A stretch of 64,000 nucleotides of DNA from Lunularia cruciata (Eukaryota > Streptophyta > Marchantiopsida > Lunulariales > Lunulariaceae). The stretch lies in contig OX419758.1 of NCBI GenBank assembly GCA_948567375.1, positions 41,731,001-41,795,000 on the forward strand, in the 5' to 3' direction. A program made the translations under genes and the position numbers. This document shows, piece by piece, positions 43,052 through 52,879 of the stretch. Under the pieces are notes generated by a model. It ran no database searches, was not told the DNA's origin, and saw only the letters and a list, made by a program, of their open reading frames with translations. The first letter of the stretch is position 1. Every line of letters starts with the position of its first letter.

Positions 43052-45045
43052 ATGGGAGTGGCTAACCACACTTGATAGGTATGACCACTCAGACACTTGT
43101 GAGCCCTGTGCCTATCAAGATGATTCAGGCATAATGCTGGGGGTGATGGACCAAGTGGACAGGGTATTTTTGGGACGCAGCCAGTGGCTACTAGGGAGAG
43201 TGTCTACTTGGAGTCCATCCAAGTGAGCGTGGTCTACTTGGATTACACCCTTGGACTATTTGGGATGCAGCTAGAGGACGTGTGGAGCTTGCAGCCTGAG
43301 TGGAGTGAGTTTTTCACACAGAGGTTGAGACCTCTAGTGGTCGGGGGCATGACACTAATACTCCCAAGGGTCCAGTGTAGCAGCCAATCAATACATCTTC
43401 CACTCCTACGACAATTTTAGAGGATACTTGGGAGCCAAATCTTGGACCCAAGCTTATAGGAGAGGAAAGACGGAAGGTTTGGAGGTTCTTGAGGAGCTAC
43501 ATGAGTTTTTTTGCCTTTAGTATGAAAGACTTGGGTGCTCTGAAAGGATATGGTATATGGATTGATTTGACTAGCAATACACCAATTTTCAAGCGTCCTT
43601 ATTGCTATAGTGACATGGAGAGTACATTGATTTAGAGTCGGAGTAGAGACCTTTTTGAGGCTAGTTTGGTGGAGATCTCACATGGAGAGTATGCATCAGC
43701 TACATTGATGTAAACCAAGAAGGATATGCATGGCAACTACATAGATAGGCAGATGTGTGGAGATTACCATCCTATCAACCGACAGACCAAGGTTGATTGG
43801 TATGTCGTTCCTACACTAGAGGAGATTTTTGATGCAATAGCAAAGGTCTTTAGTACTTTGGATCTTTGAATAGGATATCATCAATTGCCAATCAAGGAGG
43901 AGGATAAGTCCAAGATAGCATTTTGGGTTATTGATCCTCATGGCAAGGATGTGTTATATGAGTGGACATTCTTACCATTTTGATTAAAGAATGCTCCTAG
44001 CTGGATTGGATTTTTCTTGGTGCTATATTGATGATATTTTGGTCTATAGCACTATTGTGGAGGAGCATGAGAGATAGTTTGTGGAGGTGTTTGAGAGGTT
44101 GAGATCTCATAGACTCAAATTACATCCTGGGAAGTGTAGGTTCTTCCAGGAGCAGGTTGAGTATTTGGGTCACACTATCTTCCTTGGAGGACTTGGTGTT
44201 CAACAGACCAAGGTGGAGGCTATTGCACATATTCCTTGTCCTATGGATGTGAGCAGAGTGCAAGCACTCCTTGGGTTGGCAAACTTCTATTGTTAGAGGA
44301 TTTAGTATCGTTGCTAAGGCCTTGACAAAGTTGACCAAGCTTACACATAAGTGGTGTTGGGGAGATGAGCAAGAGAGAGCTTTTGTAGAGCTCAATGAGA
44401 GGTTGATATGTGCTTCTATTTTGAGGAGACCAATTAGAGGATGACCATTTCAGGTTCATATTGATTGGAGTATGTTGGGGCTTGGAGCGGTGCTCACCCA
44501 GCATGATATGAGGGGAAGGAGTTTGTGGTAGCCTATGTTAGTCGCTCCAACAATTCAATGGAGGTAAACTTAGTTAATATAAGGGAGAGTGCTTGACAGC
44601 AATTTGGGCAATAGTACATTTCTGATGTTACCTATTTGGTAACCCCTTCACTCTCATCATTGATCATCAGCCGCTAAAGTGGTTGATGGAGTCTGATTCA
44701 AGGAAGCTTGCATGATGGGCTTTGATTTTACAAGAGTATGATTTCACAATTGTCACAAACCTAGAGTGGTGAACGGTGATGCAGATGGGTTGAGTAGAAA
44801 CCCATGTCCTAGCCAACATGATCAGGCCAAAGCACGTTGGTATGGTGAGACAGATAAGGAGATGGTGCCAAGTTGGCATGCATCGGTCTTTTGTGTATAT
44901 TTTTTGAGGCTTTGGTGGTATTCTCTCATCGCATACGGGAGGAGTTATTGAGGTCATAGATCGAGAGAGTGAAGATATTGGTGCAATTCAGCGAGACATT
45001 CATGGTGACGTCTTGGTGATAAACTATCTTTGCACTGGTCTTGTG
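43052..45045 (+). pseudogene. PHD-finger Ty3/Gypsy element, 5' part (reverse transcriptase, RNase H)
   Basis: Gag and protease are not recognisable. From about 43630 the RT reads CGDYHPINRQTKVDWYVVPT (43757-43815), then TLDL and IGYHQLPIKEEDKSKIAF. The catalytic DDILVYS follows at about 44030-44050. The next block is KLHPGKCRFFQEQVEYLGHTI, followed by a connection region (VQALLGLANFYC at about 44260-44295). RNase H sequence (HVDWSMLGLGAVLTQHD, then IDHQPLKWLMESDSRKLA) runs to about 44760. Stops and frame changes are frequent. It is interrupted at 45046 by element B and continues at 50668. Confidence 0.7.
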
Positions 45046-45454
45046 TGTAAAAGACTGAAACCGAGGAGAGAAATAGGAGAATGGAAACTCACATTGGGAC
45101 ACTTGAATGAGGGAAAACTCCGAATGCCTAGCATGAGTTTTGGCCTTGGTATTTATAGGTAGCATACAAGACCCTTGAAGCTTCTCAAGAAGCTTCCTTG
45201 AGCCGTTTTCTTGGAGTGCAAGCCAAGTTAACTAAGAAGCTTCACAAGAAGCTTCCTTCTAGAAGCCGCCTACTTGGCGTGCAAGCTAAGCTAGTTAGAA
45301 GCTTCTAGAAGCTACCTGCTTAAGGCGCAAGTTAACTAGTTGGGAAGCTTCCTAAGAAGCTTCTTAGATGCTTCTAGAATATTCTATGCTATTTTGTCTT
45401 ATTCTCTACTTCATAAGCCCGACTAACTTTGTCACTAAACTCCATATTGTTACA
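45046..45454 (-). repeat. 3' LTR of element B
   Basis: In plus coordinates it runs from TGTAAAAGACTG to ATTGTTACA. The TATA box on the minus strand is at 45150-45157 and the heat-shock-type array is at 45177-45384. The purine tract follows at 45455-45470 (reverse of TATTCCCCCGCCGCTA). Confidence 0.92.
45177..45384 (-). promoter_or_regulatory. Heat-shock-element array in the 3' LTR U3 of element B
   Basis: Units GAAgcTTC occur at 45177, 45189, 45236, 45248, 45298, 45344 and 45356. Perfect three-unit heat shock elements are GAAgcTTCtaGAA (45298-45310) and TTCtaGAAtaTTC (45372-45384). In the element's orientation the array ends about 20 bp upstream of the TATA box at 45150-45157. Heat shock factors bind alternating nGAAn units, so heat activation is inferred. 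Confidence 0.65.
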
Positions 45455-45499
45455 TATTCCCCCGCCGCTAGTTGGTGACGTCCTCGTCGCCAGTGAAGC

Positions 45500-46555
45500 T
45501 TCAAATTCCTTGATGGCCATCTGTGCATTCTGGAGGTGAGAAAGAGGTTCTCATGTGGCATCATGAAGGGGATACCCTTTCCAAAGGACCTTGTACTTTT
45601 TATGTTGGCGATGGCCTTGTTGAATATGGCGACGCGTAAGGATACGATCAACTTTGTATTCCTCATGATCATTGATAGGGACAGGAAGAGGGGGAGGTTG
45701 GACTTGAGAGGAAAAGGAAGAAGGGTTAGGAACAAAAGGTTTCAACTTGGAAACATGAAAGACAAGATGGATACGCATGTGACAAGGTAAGGCAAGTCGA
45801 TAAGCAACAAGAGAGATAATGTGAGTGATATCAAAGGGTCCTATCCAATTGGGAGCAAATTTACGAACTTGGGTATCAAGTGGGAGAGGGAGGTTACAAG
45901 AGGATAGCATGACTTTATCACCAAATTCAAAGGTGAGATCACGACGATGATGGTCCGCATATTGTTTTTGGCGATTTTGAGCAACAAGGAGGTGAGATTT
46001 GGCTTGTTGGAGAGATTGGGATATAGTGGTCAAGAATGTAGAAGTATGAGGAACTTGAGAGGGAAGGGGAGCAAGAAGAGAATCTGGAACAAGCGGATCT
46101 TGACCGAAATTGAGAAAGAAGGGAGAAAATCCAGTGCTTGCCTATTTGGAATTGTTGTAGGCAAATTCTACAGCTGCAAGACATTCATCCCAATTGGTAT
46201 GATAGACATTGACAAAGGCCCGCAATATATCCTCCAATGTACGATTGGTGCGTTTGGTTTGTCCATCAGTTTGAGGATGATAGGCCGTGGACAAAGCAAG
46301 CTTGGTGCCGAGTATCTGGAAGAGTGCTTGCCAAAACTTCTCGGTAAATTGAGGATCACGGTCGGAGATGAGTACACATGGCATCCCATGATGCTTGAAG
46401 ACATTGTCGAAGTAGATTTGTGCTAAGGTTGGAGCATCCACGGTATCACAGGTTGGTGCCAAGTGGATTTGCTTACTAAGCTTATCCACAAACACCACAA
46501 TTGTGGTGTGTCCTTGTTTTGTCTTTGGCAAGGATGTGATGAGATCCAAGCTCAC
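45500..46555 (-). pseudogene. Integrase core and chromodomain of element B
   Basis: At 46142-46555 the integrase core reads TTIVVFVDKLSKQIHLAP, VLISDRDPQFTEKFW and STAYHPQTDGQTKRTNRTLE. D, D and E are all present, but the usual E-R-x-N is altered to KRTN. At 45551-46033 the C-terminal part has FEFGDKVMLSSCNLPL, NWIGPFDI and HEEYKVDRILTRRH...KYKVLWKGYPLHDAT. That is a chromodomain with its second tryptophan codon changed to TGA, followed by in-frame EPL. This one-base change truncates the chromodomain. Confidence 0.85.
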
Positions 46556-46777
46556 ATGCTCCCAACGAGTGGATGGAATGGCAAGTGGTTGAAGGAGTCC
46601 ACTTGGCTTTTGGTTGCTGGCCTTGTTCCGTTGGCAACTCTCACATGATCGGACAAAGTCTCAAACATCTCGTGTCATGTTGGGCCACCACCATTGGCGT
46701 TGGAGGGTGCCCACGGTCTTGTCCACTCCCATGTGACCTGCTATTGGTAAATCATGGGCTTCTTGAAGGCACACAAG

Positions 46778-48240
46778 TCAAAGATCACCTTTGGCTGGAA
46801 CATAGATCTGGTCTTCATGGAATAAAAGGCCTTCCTTGAAGGAGAAGGTGTTGTACTCCTTGTTGCGTGCTGTCAGATGACCATGTACCATTTGGAAGAA
46901 GGGATCTTGTTGTAGAGTTGATTGAAACTCATTATGGACCTTAGGGTCAATGGACACCGTTGTAATTGCCACTGTGATGAGAGGAAGATCCTTCAAATCA
47001 GGTCGTTGTGATAGAGCATCGAGGATGACATGGAACCGACCTGGTTTGTACTCAAGTTTGATGTCAAACAATTGGAGTTGCTTTTCCCATCGATGATGCC
47101 GACTCTTCATGTGCTCCAAGTGTAAGGTCTGCAACAATGGTTTGTGATCAGTTCGCATGATCACTTGTTTCCCCAAGAGATAATGCCTCCATACCTTGGT
47201 GGCATATACCATTGCAAGTTGTTCTCGATCTCAAGCAGAGTAATTTCTTTCAACTGTATTTAGTCGGCGAGACACAAAGGCAATATGATGTAGTCCATCT
47301 GGAAATTCTTGTTGTAACACAGCTCCAATTGCAAAGTTAGAAGCATCAAAATCAACCACACAAGGTAGTTGAGGATCATATGGTTGAAGAATGGGTCTTG
47401 AAGACACCATATGCTTTAACTTTTGGAATGCTTCTTCATGCTTGGTGGTCCACTGGAAGCTCAAGTTCTTTCCCAAGAGGTCAGTCAATGGTGCAGCCAC
47501 GTGAGCATAATAGTGGATGAACCATCGGTAAAAACTGGCCAATCCATTGAATGCTCGTACTTCTGTAGCATCCTTTGGGGTAGGCCAATCAGTAATGGCC
47601 TTGATCTTCTCTTCTTCCATCTTGATCCCCTTTGATGAGATCTTATGACCCAAGAAGGTAACCTTCTTCTGCCAAAAAGCACACTTTGACTTCTTGCAGT
47701 AGAAATTCCACTATTGTAGACGTTTTAGGACTTCTTGCACATGATTCATGTGTTCTGCCTCTGTCCTGCTATAGATTAGAATATCATCTAAGAACACCAC
47801 CACGGACCAATCCAATAGTCCCTCCAACACCCGATGCATCTGATCCATGAAGACTGCTGGAGCATTAGTGAGTCCAAAAGGTAGAACTCTCCATTCGAAA
47901 TGTCCATACCTTGTGTGAAAGGCAGTCTTTTGCACGTCCTCTCCTTCAATAGGAATTTGCCAATAGCCGCTACGAAGATCCAGCTTGGAAAAGTAGCGTG
48001 CTCCACTTAGTTGATCAAGCAATTCATCGATCTGAGGCAAGGGATATGCATTCTTCACGGTTTGCTTATTGAGTCCACGGTAATCCATACAGAAACAAAG
48101 TCCTCCATCCTTCTTTGGAACAAATAGTACCGGTGCTCCCCAAGGAGAGGTACTATGTCATATGAAATCTTTCTCCAACAACTCTGTAAGTGTTGTTTGC
48201 AACTCCTCCAACTCCTTTGGTGAGAGCCGATAGACTAGTC
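46778..48240 (-). pseudogene. Reverse transcriptase, RNase H and integrase zinc domain of element B
   Basis: On the minus strand, RT at 48088-47711 has [46 protein letters not shown] and the catalytic [12 protein letters not shown], all intact. 47653-47231 continues with GHKISSKGIKMEEEKIKAI, FNGLASFYRWFI and the RNase H start VVDFDASNFAIGAVLQQE. After a TGA, 47212-46778 has LLGKQVIMRTDHKPLLQ, KYKPGRF-like YKPGRFHVILDALSQRP and the start of the integrase zinc region. Each frame ends at a single stop, so the gene is broken but only lightly diverged. Confidence 0.88.
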
Positions 48241-48437
48241 TACTCACTGGAGTACTCCCTGGCAATAACTTGATCTTGAAGTGCATACCTCGATTAGAGG
48301 GTAATCCCTTTGGAAGATCATCCGGAAACACATCTGCAAACTCCTGAACTATCCGATCAACCATTGCTTGATGAGGCTCTTGGCACTCCTCATATTGTTC
48401 TTGTGCAATCGGCTTGACCCACACCGCAAATACAGAC

Positions 48438-48617
48438 TTATCTTCCTCCAAAGCTTGCTTTATGGCCGCTTCATTAACAAACTTCCCTTCCAGGAACTCA
48501 TCTCTCTTCCAAGCTTGCTCTATGGTTGCCTTCTTGGCAAACTCCCCATCTTGGGACTCATCTCCCTTCCAGATTTGCTCTATGGCTACCTTCTCGACAA
48601 ACTTCCCATCTTGGGAC
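48438..48617 (-). repeat. Three 60-bp tandem repeats in the protease-RT linker of element B
   Basis: Units 48438-48497, 48498-48557 and 48558-48617 are imperfect copies, each coding 20 residues of the type SQDGEFAKKATIEQAWKRDE. The 60-bp period keeps the frame. The linker has no known function. Confidence 0.85.
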
Positions 48618-48661
48618 TGACTATTCTTAGGCGTCTTACTCAAAGGTGCCAGACAACCTAA

Positions 48662-49987
48662 TCAAAAATTTCTACCTTGGTGTTGTACTTGAATTTGTTG
48701 TCGGGTCCAATCAAATTGAACCTTATGACTTTCAAGCCAAGGTAGACCCAGAATGATATCATAGTGTAGACGTGCCACTACAAACCTCATACACTCCAAA
48801 TACTCCTTCCCAATCTTGAAGGTAACAGGATGTGAGGTGCGGAATGCAGAACCCTTTCTACCATCCGCCATCATCAAACTACTTCCAAACACTGGCTTGA
48901 TAGGAATACCCAATTCCTTTGCTACTTGCATAGACATGCAATTTTCTGAACTTCCAGAATCAACCAAAATCCTACAACCCCGATTAGATATCGTACCTTG
49001 CAAGTGAAGCAAACTTGCATAGGTTGAGCCTTCAATCCCATTGGAACTAATCAAGCTCCCAATAAGCGGCTTGAAATCTCCTACTGGGATTCTTTGTTTC
49101 CCTGAACATTCTGTTCCACAAACTCCATATGGGCAACTTGTTGAGGTCGCCCATTCCTAAGTGGACATTCAACAATGCAATGTCCAACTTGGCAACAATA
49201 AAAGCAACCTCTATTTTGTCGTAATCTTTTTTTATCTACTGTGCCAAGTGGTCTTCATTGGATAGCATCAATCTCCATTGGTATTGGTTCTTCCACTCGT
49301 GGTACTGGTAGGCTTTGTATAGGCTAAGGTTGAGACCAAGTTGTCGCAACCAAGGAATCAAAATGCTCAGCCAATTGCATGGCTTCTTCTACGTTTTGTG
49401 GCTCTCGCATGGTCACCTCCAATTTGGTTCGTGACTTCAATCCTTGCACAAATCGATCCAGAACTTCACCTTCTTGGATATTTGGAATTTGCATGATGAT
49501 GTTCTGAAATTGTGTGATATAGCTTCTCATTGAGCCAATCTGCCTCAACTTCGCCAATTTATCTCGTGCGGCTCGGGTGGCATTTATAGTTTGAAATCGA
49601 CCAAGTATTGCATCCTTGAATTCTGCCCATGTCGAAATTGGTGTAGCAATTTGTCGTTCAGCTCTTTCTACTTGGAATTGCCACCAAAGTTTTGCCACGC
49701 CATCCAATTGGCTAGAAGCCAAGAGAATTTGTTTCCGCTCGTCTTGAAGATTGGTGGCTTCAAAGTAACAGTCAAACGTTCGCAGTCAAACACAAAATTC
49801 TCCATTGTGCCTGGAAGATTCTTGCCTTCAAACACCTTGGGTTTCAGAATCGAATGCGATCTTCTCCATCTTGAATTGGCGCTCTGTCTATCTGTTCTCG
49901 TTGTTGATGGTCTTGTTCATCCAACAATCGAGTAAGATGCTCGATTTGTTGTTGCATTGCAAGGATAACATCCGGTATTTCCGCCAT
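48662..49987 (-). pseudogene. Gag and protease of element B
   Basis: Gag starts at 49987 (MAEIPDVILAMQQQIEHLTR) and shifts frame near 49850-49780. It continues at 49722-49324 with LWWQFQVERAERQIATPIST and the conserved gag helix region ending in AMQLAEHFDSLVATT. A zinc knuckle C-FY-C-CQVG-H-CIVE-C lies at about 49225-49175. The protease at 49054-48662 has the active site LVDSGSSENCM, then GLPWLESHKVQFDW. A linker with three 20-residue repeats follows before RT. Each part is recognisable, but they are not in one frame. Confidence 0.85.
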
Positions 49988-50245
49988 CGCTACTACTCTA
50001 TTCTACTACACTCAATTTATCTAGTTGATTAAAACATAGATACAACACGTCCGCCGTTCTCCATAAGTTACAACTGGAAGTATCAAGGGTTCCTTTGACA
50101 CAGTGATCATGTGTAGAAAATCTTGCCCAAAGCGCGAGGTGATGAATTATGTGAAACAATGCTTTGGTAATATCTGGACATGAAAGTCCCAATGGTTTGG
50201 TGGAAGTGGATTTGGTGGTCCATAAATTCCATCCATCCCATTCCT

Positions 50246-50257
50246 GCTTTGATACCA
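50246..50257 (-). other. Primer binding site of element B (tRNA-iMet 3' end)
   Basis: On the minus strand TGGTATCAAAGC lies one base inside the 5' LTR. It differs at one position from the TGGTATCAGAGC complement of initiator tRNA-Met. Confidence 0.8.
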
Positions 50258-50258
50258 A

Positions 50259-50667
50259 TGTAAAAGATTGAAACCGAGGAGAGAAATAGGAGAATGAAAA
50301 CTCACGTTGGGACACTTGAATGAGGGAAAACTCCAAATGCCTAGCATGAGTTTTGGCCTTGGTATTTATAAGTAGCATACAAGACCCTTGAAGCTTCTCA
50401 AGAAGCTTCCTTGAGCCGCTTTCTTGGAGTGCAAGCCAAGTTAACTAGGAAGCTTCTCAAGAAGCTTCCTTCTAGAAGCCGCCTACTTGGCGTGCAAGCT
50501 AAGCTAGTTAGAAGCTTCTAGAAGCTACCTACTTAAGGCGCAAGTTAACTAGTTGGGAAGCTTCCTAAGAAGCTTCTTAGATGCTTCTAGAATATTCTAG
50601 GCTATTTTGTCTTATTCTCTACTTTGTAAGCCCGACTAACTTCGTCACTAAACTCCATATTGTTACA
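50259..50667 (-). repeat. 5' LTR of element B, heat-shock-type U3
   Basis: The LTR is 409 bp. Its TATA box on the minus strand is at 50363-50370. Perfect heat shock elements are at 50511-50523 and 50585-50597, with further GAAgcTTC units from about 50390. The same units are conserved in the other LTR. Confidence 0.92.
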
Positions 50668-52120
50668 TTGCGGGTGACATAATTGGGACCAAGGAGAGAG
50701 ATCTTGTACTTCAGCAAGCCAGACGATTCAGATTGGAGGGCAAACACCTTTTGTGTGTATGGGAGGATGGTAGAGTGCAAGTAGTACCACTTCCATCTCA
50801 AAGACCACAATTGGTCCGTCATGCTCATGAGGAGCTAGGACATTTTGGAGTAAAGCGTACATATAGCTTACTCAAGAGTCATTATTGGTGGTGCGGTATG
50901 CAAACCAAGGTACAATAGTTTGTTGCCAATGTGTGGTTTGTGACCGAGTTAGAGCATCATTTAATGCTCCTACGCCACATGTTACACCCATTACCTATCA
51001 TAGGATTGGGTTACCATTAGAGTTTGGTCTTTGCTGGACCTTTACCGCTGACTGTGAGACATCATTGGTATGTTTTGGTGATGGTGGAGCACTTCTTCAA
51101 GTGGATTGAGTTGGTGGCACTTCCTGACAAGTCTAGTGAAGGGACAGCTTACTCAATCCTGGATCGAGTTCTTAGTCATTTTGGTGCACCAGCTGAGGTT
51201 TTGACTGATCAGGGTATAGAGTTCTGGGGGGAGTTTCAGGTCTTGTGTGACAAGGCTTTGATTGATCATCGTACTACCTCTTGAGATCACCCTGAGGTAG
51301 ATGGTTACCAAAGAGAGTGGTCCAAATGGTGAAGAGAGGATTGTAAAAGTATGGTTTGCAAAGGGGCTACTTGGGAGATTGGGATCTCCAATTACCTTGG
51401 TTGGCCATGGGCTATGGGTTCAGCTGGCAAGCCTCCTTAGCATCCTTCTCTCCTTACTTTCTACTTTATGGACAAGGTTCAAATTTACCTATAGTCATTC
51501 GTCAAGATGCTATTGTAGTTTTGGACTTGGATGATCTAGATGTATGGATGAGTACATGTTCTCAACGGGCAGAGATCTTTTGGAGAGTGATGTCAATGGC
51601 CTTTGAGAACTTGGCAATTGCTTAGCATAGAGATACCTTACGCTATGCTACCATTTGAGGAGGAGGTTATAGACCCTTTCTCCGTTGATTTCATCCAAGA
51701 GATTATGTATATCTAAAGTAGACAGCACCAATGACACTTGATTTTTTGACATGCCACACTATCTTGAGAGTGCGTGAGGTTTTGCCATCTGGAGTCCTTG
51801 TGTAAGAAGGACATGATGATGTTTTTTGGAAGGATCATGTACAAAATTGTGCACCATGCCACCTCCCAAATATTGATGGTACTATGGACCCAAGCTTGGT
51901 ACTTGTACGTGCAAGTTTGAGGTGTATGTTATGTGGCTCTTTTGGTGGAGCGGCTACTATATTAGTGTGTGATAGTTGTTTGAGAGGATGGCATATGGCA
52001 TGTATGCCTCCTTCCCTCACGGTGGTTCCTCAAGGATAGTAGTTATATCCTAGATGTACTTGACCTATAGCTAGTTCATTCTTTATATGGTTTAGATTGC
52101 AGACAAGCAACTAACAATGG
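50668..52120 (+). pseudogene. PHD-finger Ty3/Gypsy element, 3' part (integrase, PHD finger)
   Basis: It continues the frame broken at 45045. The integrase zinc domain has VRHAHEELGHFGVKRTYSLL, then a CQQCVVCDRV-like pair near 50916-50945. The core at 51024-51330 reads FAGPLPLTVRHHWYVLVMVE and LTDQGIEFWGEFQVLCDKAL. The C-terminal region WKDHVQNCAPCHLPNIDGTM runs without a break into a PHD finger (51923-52057). There is no chromodomain. Many TGG and CAG codons have become TAG. The end of the element is not defined; a short repeat (GCACTTTAGAGTCTATGTAT) occurs at 52236 and again at 52779. Confidence 0.75.
51923..52057 (+). pseudogene. PHD finger at the C-terminus of the PHD-Ty3 polyprotein
   Basis: The reading frame shows C-ML-C, 11 residues, C-DS-C, 4 residues, H-MA-C, 14 positions, then (Y)-PR-C. 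This is the C4HC3 pattern of a PHD finger with WHM before the His-Cys. The seventh ligand is TAT (Tyr) where TGT is expected, and two codons before it are TAG. PHD fingers read histone H3 tails; here the domain would take the place of the chromodomain in directing integration (inference). Confidence 0.8.
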
Positions 52121-52879
52121 GGCTCCATAGCACCGGCCTTCTGATCTTTGCCCATCATAGAGTATACCATATACTTAGAGTAGATGTCTATCTTGAGTTA
52201 GAGGAACCTAACAGCCAACTAGAGGGCAATTGTAGCACTTTAGAGTCTATGTATGACTTATGTGTGAGTTGTGCTTCTATAGTGTATGATGTTGATAGAA
52301 ATGTATATATGCACGACAATTATCACGCCATTTATAGTGTCATATCTAGATTGCTTGGATACAGGAGTTGCAGTGATAGTAGTTAGAGGTATTTCAGCAA
52401 TTTCCCATAGACTTCTTTCCGACGGTCAGATTTTGTGTTTGGGGTACTGATTTCATGGTAGGGCACACCATCACTTTGCACCATTCACACCACCAAGTGT
52501 GCCATTAGTGGGACCATTAGGATTTCAAACCTAGCTTGAGTCTAGGGGTATACTTTTGAAGTGCAGCTCTAAAGAGCTCATTTCTCTGATGTTAGGCCTT
52601 CGAGTTCTTGGCTATGGTGGACAGAGGTTGGCGAGCATCACTTGGATTCTCTTAGCTAGAGTGGGTGTGGCTTGATTGTAATCAGTGCCTAGTTGTTGGT
52701 AGTTTATAGAGTGACAGATCAAGTACTGATCTGAGTTGAATTGATTTGAGAGTTGTAAACAATCTGATTATTGTGGCACTTTAGAGTCTATGTATGACTT
52801 ATGTGTGAGTTTTGCTTCTATAGTGCATGATGTTGTCAGTGATGTATGTTGTGTAGCGATGTATATATGCACAAAAAAT
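52121..52879. other. Undefined retroelement-derived stretch
   Basis: There is no coding motif. An imperfect duplication of about 85-105 bp links 52235-52318 and 52768-52873. It ends where element A integrase sequence starts. Confidence 0.4.

Larger units (their letters stand above)
45046..50667 (-). mobile_element. Chromovirus element B, complete structure, with heat-shock-type LTRs
   Basis: Two 409-bp LTRs (45046-45454 and 50259-50667) differ at about 13 positions by eye, so it is the youngest element here. The flanks ttgtg (45041-45045) and ttgcg (50668-50672) are the target duplication. On the minus strand the order is LTR, primer site, gag, protease, RT, RNase H, integrase, chromodomain, purine tract, LTR. 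Premature stops break each reading frame. It is inserted in a PHD-Ty3 element. Its U3 carries an array of GAAnnTTC units just upstream of a TATA box. Confidence 0.92.
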
